DNA of 64,000 bases, taken from NCBI GenBank assembly GCA_947496705.1, contig CANMDW010000007.1, forward strand, positions 114,735-178,734, written 5' to 3'. Source of the DNA: an uncultured Aquimarina sp. (lineage in GTDB: Bacteria > Bacteroidota > Bacteroidia > Flavobacteriales > Flavobacteriaceae). The notes beneath the pieces were generated by a model. It was not told the origin of the DNA and did not search any database. It saw only the letters and a program-made list of their open reading frames with translations. Position 1 is the stretch's first letter. Each line of letters starts with the position of its first letter. The position numbers and the translations under genes are program-made. Shown piece by piece: positions 43,009-51,618 of the stretch.

Positions 43009-43488
43009 TAGATATGAATTATCAAAAGTAAGAGGCAACAAATTTACCAAAGAATTAGACCTCACGATTTTTCCGGTTTCTCCCATAAAATAAATCTCGA
43101 TCGATTCTTTCTGTTTCGACTCGTATTCGGCTATTGCCTGTCTGCAAGCTCCGCATGGAGGTGTAGGAATAAGCAATTGATATTTTAAGGATTTGGCAGA
43201 AAGTGCCATTTTAAGAATCGGAACATCAGGAAAATTTGCTCCTGCGTAATAGATGGCTGTACGCTCTGCACAAAGGCCCGAGGGATAACATGCATTTTCC
43301 TGATTATTCCCCAAAACGACCTCTCCATTCTTTAACAATAGCGCAGCACCTACCAAAAACTCTGAATAAGGTGCATATGCTTTATCCCTAATTAGTTTAG
43401 ACTGTTGCATCAACTGTTGTATATCATCGGGCAGCTCATTAAACGAATCGTATACCTGTAAAACAGATGTTATTTCTATTTCCTTCAT
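42991..43488 (-). CDS. cdd: cytidine deaminase, C-terminus supplied by a MITE
   Basis: A 165-residue zinc enzyme that deaminates cytidine and deoxycytidine for pyrimidine salvage. The signature NACYPSGLCAERTAIYYAG gives the proton-shuttling Glu, with ligands Cys in CAER and the pair in PPCGACR. A start at 43536 is possible, but ATG 43488 (MKEIEITSVLQVYDS) is the natural one. The last residues VSGLK and the stop are encoded by the inverted end of the element at 42859-43008, so the original stop was displaced. The catalytic core is untouched. cdd lies between porV and pdhA. Confidence 0.93.
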   Translation of the reverse strand: MKEIEITSVLQVYDSFNELPDDIQQLMQQSKLIRDKAYAPYSEFLVGAALLLKNGEVVLGNNQENACYPSGLCAERTAIYYAGANFPDVPILKMALSAKSLKYQLLIPTPPCGACRQAIAEYESKQKESIEIYFMGETGKIVRSNSLVNLLPLTFDNSYLVSGLK

Positions 43489-43540
43489 TCTTTTTTTGTT
43501 TTTGCAATACAAACCTGGTCTTACAATGTACCACAAAAAG

Positions 43541-43576
43541 AAAAAAGTATCAAACTATGAAGTTTGATACTTTTTT
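43541..43576 (-). terminator. intrinsic terminator of porV
   Basis: AAAAAAGTATCAAACT pairs with AGTTTGATACTTTTTT around loop ATGA. It is a strong 16-bp stem with A/T tails on both sides, located 20 bp past the porV stop. It separates porV from cdd. Confidence 0.85.
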
Positions 43577-43596
43577 TGTTCAATAAATCTATACTA

Positions 43597-44745
43597 TTAA
43601 TCAGCGTATTCATCTCCAAAATTAAATGTAAGACCAAAACGCAGTGTTCCTTCCAGCGGGCTTCTTACAGACGAAGTAGAAAATAAATAGGAGACATCAA
43701 GGTTTACAACATTATATCTGAATCCAGAACCTATTGATAAAAATTGACGAGCCCCTTTTTCTTTGGATTCACTGAAGTAACCTGCTCTAAAAGCAAATAC
43801 ATCGCGATACATATATTCTGCTCCAAGCGACCAGGTGATTTCTTTAAGTTCTTCACTAAATCCACCATCGGCATCACCCCAGGAAGAGAAAATAGCTCCA
43901 AATGCGCTAATATCCTGATATTCGGCATTATCTTCTGAGTCGATATCACCATCTCCATCAAAATCTTGTGGACTAGGAACCAGTAATTTACTGAATTCTA
44001 TAGAAGGTGTAATTCTGTTATCGTCATTAAGTATAAAATCAAAACCAGCTCCAATCCTGAAATTGGTAGGTATAAAATTTTCCTGACCTGCATCATCATA
44101 TTTAATTTTTGGCCCTATATTAGATATATTAGCCCCTGCTCTCCATCTACCGTTAAAGGAACTAAAAGCAATCTCATCACTTTGATAGAAACCAGCTATA
44201 TCTACGCCGAATCCATTTCCGGCACTGGCATCATCAGAAGTGCCCTGTAATTCTAGATCAGACCGAAGATAGCGACCCGTAACAGACATCGAGATTTTTT
44301 CGCTCAACTTTAATGCGTATGTAAGATCAAAAGTTAATTCATTTGGTTGTTGAATTAATCCTAAATCATTGGCATCTTCTCTAAATTCAATCTCCCCCAA
44401 ACTAAAATATTTAAAACTGGCTGCCACCGCACTTCTTTCATTAAGGCGGTTGTAGTAATTCACATTACCTAAAAATATATCATTTACCAAATTACTAAGG
44501 TAAGGAGTATAAGTAACACCTACTGCTTGCTTACTTTTTATAAATACATATTTAGCTGGATTCCATTGTTGTGAAAATGCGTCGGGAGAAGTGGCCACTC
44601 CCTGGTCTGCTAGACCCGCTGCTCTGGCATCTGCGGCAATTAATAAAAATGGCGTAGCCGTTGTAATTGCCCTATTTTCCTGAGATTGAATCTTAGAAGT
44701 TAAAAATGTAAAACACACCAGACTAAGGGTTAGTATTCTTTTCAT
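43597..44745 (-). CDS. porV: type IX secretion outer membrane protein PorV
   Basis: Outer membrane beta-barrel of the FadL-like group; it shuttles T9SS substrates to the attachment machinery. The 382 residues have a signal peptide (about 1-22) and the family hallmark ATPFLLIAADARAAGLADQG after the leader, with SFNGRWRAGANISNIGPKI in the barrel. A longer frame starts at 44769, but this overlaps the -7 box (44767-44774), so ATG 44745 (MKRILTLSLV) is used. In related genomes porU is encoded just upstream; here only a 763-bp gap precedes gldJ. Confidence 0.94.
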   Translation of the reverse strand: MKRILTLSLVCFTFLTSKIQSQENRAITTATPFLLIAADARAAGLADQGVATSPDAFSQQWNPAKYVFIKSKQAVGVTYTPYLSNLVNDIFLGNVNYYNRLNERSAVAASFKYFSLGEIEFREDANDLGLIQQPNELTFDLTYALKLSEKISMSVTGRYLRSDLELQGTSDDASAGNGFGVDIAGFYQSDEIAFSSFNGRWRAGANISNIGPKIKYDDAGQENFIPTNFRIGAGFDFILNDDNRITPSIEFSKLLVPSPQDFDGDGDIDSEDNAEYQDISAFGAIFSSWGDADGGFSEELKEITWSLGAEYMYRDVFAFRAGYFSESKEKGARQFLSIGSGFRYNVVNLDVSYLFSTSSVRSPLEGTLRFGLTFNFGDEYAD

Positions 44746-44766
44746 ATCCAATAAAATTGAGTTTGA

Positions 44767-44774
44767 CAAATATA
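44767..44774 (-). promoter_or_regulatory. -7 box of porV
   Basis: TATATTTG (minus strand) matches TAnnTTTG and lies 21 nt before the porV ATG at 44745. Confidence 0.5.
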
Positions 44775-44977
44775 TAGTTATTTAGTGATTAAGAATAATG
44801 AGTTCTTAATTTTTTTAGTTGCTGATTTATAAACGCTGATTTTAATAAAATCTTATGTTGTCTTTTATTCTCCTAGTTATTTTAAATAAAACTTTGTATT
44901 TTTCAAGATGGTCCTGATCCAGATGTAAGGATAACCAATTATGATAAAAACATCCGGTTCAGGGGTAACATCTTTAA

Positions 44978-45006
44978 CTTAACTCACAAATTCTTCGTGA
45001 GTTAAG
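44978..45006 (+). terminator. orphan hairpin in the porV-gldJ spacer
   Basis: A perfect 10-bp stem with loop AAATTCTTC and a T-rich tail. No known gene ends before it, so it may terminate an unannotated small RNA running from about 44905. Confidence 0.45.
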
Positions 45007-45508
45007 AAATTTTTACATTATTCTTAAGATCCTTGCTTTTTGGGACTCTTATTAGATATAAGTGAACATAATGTTAAATAACACCGCTAATTAACACTTT
45101 TTTTCTAAAAATGCACTTTTCAACAAAAACAAGGGTAGGTTTTATATAGTATTCCTGCTGTTTTCTGATAAATAAAGTGCAGAACTCAATCTACGCTACT
45201 ATTTATTATCTGTTTGACCTTTTTTCAAAAAAAAATAAGAATTGAAGCTTATTGAGGTAAAGTAATTCTGGTAATTTAAATATAGTATATTAAACAAAAA
45301 GCAAGTAAATTAATTAAAATTCAGAAAACCTAGCGTCTTTGATATTTTATGTAAACAAAATAATAATCTGCAAAAAAATGCGTTAAATCAAAGCTGTTAT
45401 TCATTCAAAAAAATCATGAATTGATAATAATTAAAAAATTTTAGGGGAAATTTAACGTTATATTATTATATTGCAAACCCTAATTTCTACTTTAACGAAC
45501 TTAAGATT

Positions 45509-47185
45509 ATGAAAAATGCGTTTATTTTTAAGTCGCTAATGGCACTTTCCGTTAGTGTTTTACTGTTTAGTTGTTCTAAGAACGACTATGGGAGCAGTTC
45601 GAGAGCCACAGGATGGAAATATAACTCCAATGAGGGTGGTTTTCAGGTAGCTACAAATTATAAAGAGCAAGAAACCGGACCAGGTTTAGTATTTATAGAA
45701 GGTGGTACATTTACTATGGGACGTGTACAGGATGATGTTATGCATGACTGGAATAATACCCCTACTCAACAGCACGTTCAATCATTTTATATGGATGAAA
45801 CAGAGGTTACCAATGTAATGTACCTGGAATATCTGGATTGGTTAAAAGGTGTATATCCTCCTACAGAACCAAAATACAGAAACATTTATTACGGTGCTCT
45901 TCCAGACACATTGGTCTGGAGAAATCGTCTTGGATTTAACGAAATGATGACCAATAATTATCTTCGACACCCGGCCTACGCGAACTATCCTGTTGTAGGT
46001 GTAAATTGGATTCAAGCCATAGAATTTAGCACCTGGAGAACTAATCGTGTTAATGAGAGAATTCTTGAAGAAGAAAATGTTATTAAAGAAAACGCCCCTT
46101 TTGAAGATGTTTCTGCTGAAAGTACTTTTGATACAGAAACATACCTAAATGCTCCGTCTCAAACATATGGTGGAAATGATGAAGCTATTAGAGGTGGCAG
46201 AGCTTCAGAAAAATATGCAAAAACCAATGACTCTACAGGTTTGTATATCCAACGTAAGGATGGATTATTACTTCCTAAATACAGGCTTCCCACTGAAGCT
46301 GAATGGGAATATGCTGCTTTAGGCCTGGTAGAAATAAGAAGCTACAATATTTATAGAGGAAGAAAGAAATATCCATGGAGCGGAAAATACACGCGTTCTG
46401 GAAAAAGAAGAACACGTGGTGATCAATTAGCAAACTTTAAGCAGGGAGATGGTGATTATGGTGGTATTGCCGGATGGAGTGATGATGGTGCTGACATTAC
46501 AGCTCCTGTAAAATCTTATGACCCTAATGATTATGGATTATATGATATGGCAGGAAATGTAGCAGAATGGGTTGCAGATGTATACAGACCTATTGTTGAT
46601 GACGAGTATAATGACTTTAACTATTACAGGGGAAATGTTTATACCAAAAATGCTATCAATCCCGATGGAACTGTAAAATTAGTAATGACCGACTCTATTG
46701 TATATGATACTTTAAGTAATGGTAAAATCATTGCCAGAGTACTGCCTGGTGGAATTTTACAGGTTCCTATAGATGAAAACGAAACGTATATGAGAACTAA
46801 TTTCACCGATAGTGATAACAGAAACTATCGAGATGGTGATAAAAGTTCTTCTAGATATTTTGAAAGTTACCAGGATGAAAATAGCCCCAACAGAAGAATG
46901 TATAATGCCCCTATTCATTATGTTGGCCCAGATGCAGAGGATAGCACAAAACTAGACAGAAGATATGATGAGTCCAGTAAAAGAACTACCATTGTAGATG
47001 ACAATGTACGTGTATATAAAGGTGGTTCCTGGAAAGATCGGGCATATTGGTTAGATCCTGCACAACGAAGATTCTTACCGCAGGATATGGCTACAGATTA
47101 TATTGGTTTCAGAAATGCAATGTCTCGAGTGGGTACCAAAGCCAGAAAGAAAAAGACACCAAGACATCAAAAACCAAGAAGATAA
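45509..47185 (+). CDS. gldJ: gliding motility lipoprotein GldJ
   Basis: A 558-residue lipoprotein needed for gliding motility and T9SS function in Flavobacteria. Signal sequence with lipobox LLFSC (Cys22), then a formylglycine-generating-enzyme-like sulfatase-modifying (FGE) domain, with FIEGGTFTMGRVQDD near the start, YRLPTEAEWEYAA and YDMAGNVAEWVADVY in the centre, and YKGGSWKDRAYW near the end. The C-terminus is very basic (KARKKKTPRHQKPRR). It is divergent from porV and followed 73 bp later by murF, the order known from other Flavobacteria. Confidence 0.96.
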   Translation: MKNAFIFKSLMALSVSVLLFSCSKNDYGSSSRATGWKYNSNEGGFQVATNYKEQETGPGLVFIEGGTFTMGRVQDDVMHDWNNTPTQQHVQSFYMDETEVTNVMYLEYLDWLKGVYPPTEPKYRNIYYGALPDTLVWRNRLGFNEMMTNNYLRHPAYANYPVVGVNWIQAIEFSTWRTNRVNERILEEENVIKENAPFEDVSAESTFDTETYLNAPSQTYGGNDEAIRGGRASEKYAKTNDSTGLYIQRKDGLLLPKYRLPTEAEWEYAALGLVEIRSYNIYRGRKKYPWSGKYTRSGKRRTRGDQLANFKQGDGDYGGIAGWSDDGADITAPVKSYDPNDYGLYDMAGNVAEWVADVYRPIVDDEYNDFNYYRGNVYTKNAINPDGTVKLVMTDSIVYDTLSNGKIIARVLPGGILQVPIDENETYMRTNFTDSDNRNYRDGDKSSSRYFESYQDENSPNRRMYNAPIHYVGPDAEDSTKLDRRYDESSKRTTIVDDNVRVYKGGSWKDRAYWLDPAQRRFLPQDMATDYIGFRNAMSRVGTKARKKKTPRHQKPRR

Positions 47186-47213
47186 TATAGAAATTAGAAG
47201 TTCGTTATAACTT

Positions 47214-47244
47214 AAAAGCCCTGTACATAAATGTCGGGGCTTTT
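47214..47244 (+). terminator. stem-loop after gldJ
   Basis: AAAAGCCC (47214-47221) and GGGCTTTT (47237-47244) form an 8-bp stem ending in a T tract. It ends 14 bp before murF and lies directly upstream of the murF -7 box. Confidence 0.7.
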
Positions 47245-47246
47245 TA

Positions 47247-47254
47247 TAATTTTG
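47247..47254 (+). promoter_or_regulatory. -7 box of murF
   Basis: TAATTTTG matches TAnnTTTG and ends 4 nt before the murF ATG, so the murF mRNA is probably leaderless when made from this promoter. Confidence 0.5.
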
Positions 47255-47258
47255 CAAT

Positions 47259-48536
47259 ATGACGATTGCCCAGATACATCAATTATTTTTAGCAAGTAAT
47301 GGCGTGTGTACCGACAGCCGAAAAATCAAAAAGAACACTATTTTTTTTGCATTGAAAGGGGGTAATTTTAATGGAAACACCTATGCAAGACAGGCCCTGG
47401 AATCAGGTGCTTCATACGCAGTGATAGATGAACCGGTATTTAAAATTTCTGAAAAATGTATCGTAGTTGATGATGTTTTAAAAACATTACAGGACCTGGC
47501 CACCCATCATAGGCAATATCTAAAAGTGCCGATAATCGCATTGACAGGTAGTAATGGAAAAACCACTACAAAAGAATTAATCAATTGTGTTCTTTCTATC
47601 TGTTTTAAAACTACCGCTACTACCGGTAATCTCAACAATCATATTGGGGTACCCCTCACCCTTCTCTCAATGACAAAAGAAACTCAAATAGGAATTGTTG
47701 AGATGGGAGCAAATCACCAAGGCGAAATAGACTTTCTGTGTGGTATTACTCAACCAGATTATGGGTATATCACCAATATCGGAAAAGCGCATTTAGAAGG
47801 TTTTGGAGGTATCGAAGGTGTTTTAAAAGGAAAAACTGAGCTCTACAGACATCTTAAAAAAAACAACAAACCAGTTTTTCTGAATAATGAGGATGAAAAA
47901 CTACGTAAAGCCTCTTCTGGATTAAAGGTTTACAGTTTTTCTCAATCAGATAAAAGCGATGTCTATATTCAATTTATAGAAACCAATCCTAATGTTGTGG
48001 TTTCTTTTAACAATACCAGAATACATAGCAATCTTATCGGTGCATATAATTTTACAAACATTGCGGCTGCTATTGCAATAGGAAATTATTTTAAGGTCGA
48101 TATTAATCAGATCAAAACAGCTATTGAATCTTATATCCCATCCAATAATCGTTCTCAAATAATCAATAAGGGTAATTACACAATTATTTTGGATGCCTAC
48201 AATGCCAATCCCACCAGTATGGAAGCAGCTATCAATAATTTTACTCAGCTTAATTATGATACCAAAATCGCTTTTCTTGGAGATATGTTTGAATTAGGGA
48301 ACGAGGCTGCGTTAGAACATCAAAAAATAACAAATCAAATTTCTACTGCTCAAGCCAATGAAATCTACCTGGTCGGAAGTAATTTTTTTGGCACCTCAAA
48401 TAGTGACCCTCGTATTAAAAAATATGAGTCTTTTGATGCACTCGCAAACAGTTGGGGTTTAAAAAATGCAAAAGGGGTCATACTTATTAAAGGTTCTCGG
48501 GGAATGAAACTCGAACGGATTTTGGATCTTCTTTAA
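47259..48536 (+). CDS. murF: UDP-N-acetylmuramoyl-tripeptide:D-alanyl-D-alanine ligase
   Basis: Mur ligase adding the D-Ala-D-Ala dipeptide in peptidoglycan synthesis, cytoplasmic. The 425 residues show the ATP loop ALTGSNGKTTTKELI (about 101-115), the carbamoylated-lysine region, and the C-terminal DAYNANPTSMEAAI motif typical of MurF. Length is close to the usual 440-450. It follows gldJ with its own -7 box. The last 50 bp overlap the tail of the convergent DUF2652 gene. Confidence 0.96.
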   Translation: MTIAQIHQLFLASNGVCTDSRKIKKNTIFFALKGGNFNGNTYARQALESGASYAVIDEPVFKISEKCIVVDDVLKTLQDLATHHRQYLKVPIIALTGSNGKTTTKELINCVLSICFKTTATTGNLNNHIGVPLTLLSMTKETQIGIVEMGANHQGEIDFLCGITQPDYGYITNIGKAHLEGFGGIEGVLKGKTELYRHLKKNNKPVFLNNEDEKLRKASSGLKVYSFSQSDKSDVYIQFIETNPNVVVSFNNTRIHSNLIGAYNFTNIAAAIAIGNYFKVDINQIKTAIESYIPSNNRSQIINKGNYTIILDAYNANPTSMEAAINNFTQLNYDTKIAFLGDMFELGNEAALEHQKITNQISTAQANEIYLVGSNFFGTSNSDPRIKKYESFDALANSWGLKNAKGVILIKGSRGMKLERILDLL

Positions 48537-49596
48537 CGAATATTTCAAGAGTATCTAGAGAGGTTTTTATCGACTTTCTAATAGCGCGTTTTATAAGAAG
48601 ATATAGCAGTAGTTTTCTAAAAAATGATATTGCTTTAGGGTATATTTCTATGGTCAATTTGCAAGTATTTTCAAATAATGGTTTTATAATATAAAACTGA
48701 TACAAAGCATCTATCGGTACATCTGTTGTACGTTCTCCGTAAACAATTTCATCGTTATCTGCTTTTTTGGTAACCGTGGTAAAATTCAAACGTTTTCCGT
48801 CTATAACACATACATGTTCGGTACCTAACCGGGTAACCTCATTGGGGTCATACTCAAATCTATCCACTCCTTTTACCCAATAATGTCTATAGCTATAATT
48901 GGTAATATACTCTAATAACTGCGTCGCCGGGATTTTAAACGTTCTCTCTAAAACAATGCTTGCAGTACATTTGAAATCTACTACCTCTGGAATAGCAAAC
49001 GGATTCAGTTTTAATTTATTCTTATCTATTTTAGAAAATAAATAACCGATTTCTTTATCATCATATGTATCCTGCCCTTGGTCAAAATTATACAGCTTGC
49101 TTTTATAGTCTGCCGGAAGTCCAATTATTCTTGAAATCTCATTACTTAACAAAGCATAATTATCGCTTGCTATAGAATTTTTAAGTAATCTATGTGCTTC
49201 AATAACCGATTGACCAAAAGGTTTCCGTTTTTCCTGTACTGTGATAAACTGCAATTCTCCAGAATGAGCCACAATTTTTAATTGTAAATTCGGTGCAGTA
49301 GCACAAGCATTACAAGGACAGATACGATTCTTTTCCAAAAGCTTGAGATGGCTATAAAATGCTGTAAACATCGTTTCAATTTGTGCCAGAAGCTTTTCTT
49401 GTGAAGGAATCTCATTTCCTTTATAAAAAAACAATGCGTCCCCTTCTACTTCGGCGAGTTTCAGACTCTGGGTATTTGCATTAATAAGAACCTCCAGCAA
49501 TTCTGAAATCACATGCTGACTGTGCTCTACCTCGGTATTTTGAACAAACTTTGTGAAACCAGAAATATCGGGTATAAAAAGCAATGAATTTGCCAT
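48487..49596 (-). CDS. DUF2652 protein (adenylate-cyclase-like N-terminus)
   Basis: A 369-residue protein of the DUF2652 family. The N-terminal part (LLFIPDISGFTKFV, VEGDALFFYKG) resembles class III nucleotide cyclase folds, but catalytic residues are not all apparent. The second half is SRPBCC/START-like (QLLEYITNYSYRHYWVKGVD). The frame can extend to 49602 with a TTG, but the -7 box at 49600-49607 makes ATG 49596 the start. The 3' ends of this gene and murF overlap by 50 bp, tail to tail. Function is unknown. Confidence 0.85.
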   Translation of the reverse strand: MANSLLFIPDISGFTKFVQNTEVEHSQHVISELLEVLINANTQSLKLAEVEGDALFFYKGNEIPSQEKLLAQIETMFTAFYSHLKLLEKNRICPCNACATAPNLQLKIVAHSGELQFITVQEKRKPFGQSVIEAHRLLKNSIASDNYALLSNEISRIIGLPADYKSKLYNFDQGQDTYDDKEIGYLFSKIDKNKLKLNPFAIPEVVDFKCTASIVLERTFKIPATQLLEYITNYSYRHYWVKGVDRFEYDPNEVTRLGTEHVCVIDGKRLNFTTVTKKADNDEIVYGERTTDVPIDALYQFYIIKPLFENTCKLTIEIYPKAISFFRKLLLYLLIKRAIRKSIKTSLDTLEIFVKEDPKSVRVSFPENL

Positions 49597-49599
49597 ATC

Positions 49600-49607
49600 C
49601 AAAATTA
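49600..49607 (-). promoter_or_regulatory. -7 box of the DUF2652 gene
   Basis: TAATTTTG on the minus strand, 3 nt before the ATG at 49596. Another case of a probable leaderless mRNA. Confidence 0.45.
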
Positions 49608-49766
49608 GTAATTATTATATATCCAAGGTAAATAGCCTGGGTCTTTTCTATATAATTAACAATATACAAATCATAATTGATCGGTAGCATACAAATTATC
49701 TAAACCTAAGGTCGATGTTTTGTGTATATAGATTTACCTGTTCTGCTTATTTTTAAGACTATCCTA

Positions 49767-50303
49767 TCATCTACTATTAGACAATTTATAGTTCAAAAGG
49801 GATTGATAAGGATCTCCATCTATTTGTAAAAGTTTTGCAAATGCTGGTTCGGTTTTCATTCCTTTGCGCTTTAACTCTTTCACTCTGAGCCGAAATTCAG
49901 TTCCTTTTTCTTTCAAAATTTGATATTCAATCAGCATATGCCTGTAGGCATTTTGTTTTTCGACAGGGATATTTTGTCCAAATATTTCTATTTTAAAACC
50001 ATTTGATTTGAACCTGCATACTGCTGCTTTTACTTCATCATAATTTTGCATCGAAATAGTAAAACCAGATTCATTGCCAAACAATTTGGTAATTACTTTT
50101 GAAAATTGATCATGATTACCACATTCACAAATGATATCCAGGTCACTTTCGGGTATGTCAATTTCAATAGGTATAGTACCGGTAAGGATTGGATTAAAAC
50201 TCTTTAATTTTTCAAAAACCTTTAATTCAGATAATGTTTGATAGGCTTTTTGTTGTGTCAAATTTCCAAACCTCAAATATTCGATGTTTTTAAAATCTCT
50301 CAC
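49767..50303 (-). CDS. DUF4269 protein (nucleotidyltransferase-like)
   Basis: A 178-residue protein. Within the N-terminal half, GTIPIEIDIPESDLDIICEC looks like the metal-binding part of a nucleotidyltransferase fold (DLD). This matches the DUF4269 family, seen in Bacteroidota next to other small enzymes. The start overlaps the stop of the nitrilase gene by 4 bp (ATGA), so the two are co-translated. Function is unknown. Confidence 0.82.
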   Translation of the reverse strand: MRDFKNIEYLRFGNLTQQKAYQTLSELKVFEKLKSFNPILTGTIPIEIDIPESDLDIICECGNHDQFSKVITKLFGNESGFTISMQNYDEVKAAVCRFKSNGFKIEIFGQNIPVEKQNAYRHMLIEYQILKEKGTEFRLRVKELKRKGMKTEPAFAKLLQIDGDPYQSLLNYKLSNSR

Positions 50304-51256
50304 TGTTTAGTATTGAATTGTTTTTTCTTCATCCATATCGGTGTTGTATCTGATTTATGTTCTTTTCCAATAATATCTTTATAAAGTTCGGGTCTTCTGG
50401 CATTTTTGTATCTTGATCCTCCTGATAATTTAATTTTTTCCTTAGCTATTTTTGAAATAGCTATGTCATTTTCAAAAGATTTTATTTCAGACACCACTTC
50501 TCCGTAAGGGTCTATTATCATAGAATTTCCATTTTTTAGATGTTCACCATCATAACCTATCGGATTGGTAAATGCATAGTATACCCCGTTGTCATATGCT
50601 CTTGCAGGCAACCATCTCATTAACCAACGTCTCCCCTTAGGTCCGTCAAATTCTAAACGTAATGATACGGGATCGTTTTCTCGATTTTGCCATAACCTGT
50701 CATCTACATAGCCTCGCCCAGGCATGGCCGAAGGTGTACAACCAGTAACATGAGGAGCAAAGATCAATTCGGCTCCTAAAAGTGATGTCGCTCTTACATT
50801 TTCGATTACATTATTATCATAACAAATCAGGATTCCACATTTCCATCCAAGAAGATCAAATACGCAATACTCATTTCCGGCAGACATATGTTTGTTTATA
50901 AACGGGTGCAGTTTTCGATATGTAGCAATAATTCCATCTTTAGTAACACAGATATACGTATTGAAAATCTTTCCTTTATCTTTTTCTACAAGACCCGCCA
51001 GTATTGGGATGTTATATTCTTGAGAAATCCCGATTAGTCTTTGTGTGCTTTTTCCATTTGGCACTTCTTCAGCTAAATCTGAAATTTCCTTACGATTCAA
51101 ATCTTTGGTATAGGTATACGCAGTAACTGACATTTCGTGAAAACTGATCAAATCTGCTCCTTTTGATTTTGCCTTTTCAGTAAGCTCTCTTATTATTGAT
51201 AAATTGTATGATTTGTCTCCATCTTTAGGTTCAAACTGAGCTACAGCTAGATTCAT
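50300..51256 (-). CDS. carbon-nitrogen hydrolase (nitrilase superfamily)
   Basis: A 318-residue amidase of the nitrilase superfamily, hydrolysing a C-N bond of an unknown amide or carbamoyl compound. The Glu-Lys-Cys triad is visible: Glu41 (FHEMSVTAY), Lys115 (YRKLHPF) and Cys145 (GILICYDNNV). It is coupled to DUF4269 by an ATGA overlap. A run of nine Gs lies 60 bp upstream of its start codon. The resemblance is closest to N-carbamoylputrescine or beta-ureidopropionase-type amidases, but that is not certain. Confidence 0.88.
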   Translation of the reverse strand: MNLAVAQFEPKDGDKSYNLSIIRELTEKAKSKGADLISFHEMSVTAYTYTKDLNRKEISDLAEEVPNGKSTQRLIGISQEYNIPILAGLVEKDKGKIFNTYICVTKDGIIATYRKLHPFINKHMSAGNEYCVFDLLGWKCGILICYDNNVIENVRATSLLGAELIFAPHVTGCTPSAMPGRGYVDDRLWQNRENDPVSLRLEFDGPKGRRWLMRWLPARAYDNGVYYAFTNPIGYDGEHLKNGNSMIIDPYGEVVSEIKSFENDIAISKIAKEKIKLSGGSRYKNARRPELYKDIIGKEHKSDTTPIWMKKKQFNTKQ

Positions 51257-51316
51257 ATTGCTTATTTAATTTCTATTAATTGCCTAATAATTAAGATTCT
51301 GCGTGTAAATAATAGC

Positions 51317-51325
51317 GGGGGGGGG
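51317..51325. repeat. homopolymer run of nine G
   Basis: A G9 tract in an AT-rich spacer, 60 bp upstream of the nitrilase start. Such tracts can slip during replication. It could change promoter spacing, or be a sequencing ambiguity. Confidence 0.7.
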
Positions 51326-51413
51326 TAAGCTAAGCTACATTCTTTCGCTTTTGCAATATAATCTTTTCTGATCTCATAAATATCTTTCCAAACCAAATGA
51401 TCTGCAACATTTT

Positions 51414-51478
51414 TTTGTAGTTCCTATATAATATCGATTCAATTTCTCTGAAAACAGAATATAAACAAAGTATCTCAT
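51414..51478 (-). pseudogene. 5' remnant of a second GIY-YIG gene
   Basis: The minus-strand reading MRYFVYILFSEKLNRYYIG, then TTK, equals the start of the intact GIY-YIG gene with one change, after which homology ends abruptly. It is part of a 137-bp direct repeat (51422-51558 versus 51814-51950). Only about 22 codons survive; the rest has been replaced by unrelated sequence. Confidence 0.85.
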
Positions 51479-51495
51479 ACCATTATTAAACAAAA

Positions 51496-51519
51496 AATCC
51501 TGAAGACAACTTCAGGATT
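51496..51519 (-). terminator. tRNA terminator, duplicated copy
   Basis: AATCCTGAAG, loop ACAA, CTTCAGGATT; read on the minus strand it ends in a T tract. Same sequence at 51888-51911. Confidence 0.75.
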
Positions 51520-51529
51520 ATAATTCTGT

Positions 51530-51588
51530 GGGCGCTAAGGGATTCGAACCCCTGACCCTCCCGATGTGAAATCGGGATGCTCTAACCA
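51530..51588 (-). pseudogene. 5'-truncated tRNA-Val-like fragment
   Basis: The 3' part of a tRNA: T arm GGGGTTCGAATCCC and acceptor AGCGCCC match the intact tRNA-Val. The anticodon arm differs (TCCCGAT-TTCAC-ATCGGGA), and the 5' side stops in the D loop. It lacks the 5' acceptor strand, so cannot fold as a tRNA. Confidence 0.8.
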
Positions 51589-51618
51589 CCATCTATTATT
51601 AATTAACTTCAGAATGAG

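Larger units (their letters stand above)
44746..45508. other. 763-bp intergenic region between divergent porV and gldJ
   Basis: No protein gene is visible on either strand. It is strongly AT-rich. It contains the porV promoter, and one clear hairpin: CTTAACTCAC (44978-44987) with GTGAGTTAAG (44997-45006), followed by AAATTTTTAC, terminator-like on the plus strand. A weak -7-like TATTTTTC lies near 44896. The porU gene expected here by synteny is absent and no remnant of it is seen. Confidence 0.6.

Noticed and set aside
44746..44769. Earlier start of porV
   Set aside because: The extension overlaps the -7 box at 44767-44774 and precedes a normal signal peptide that begins at ATG 44745.
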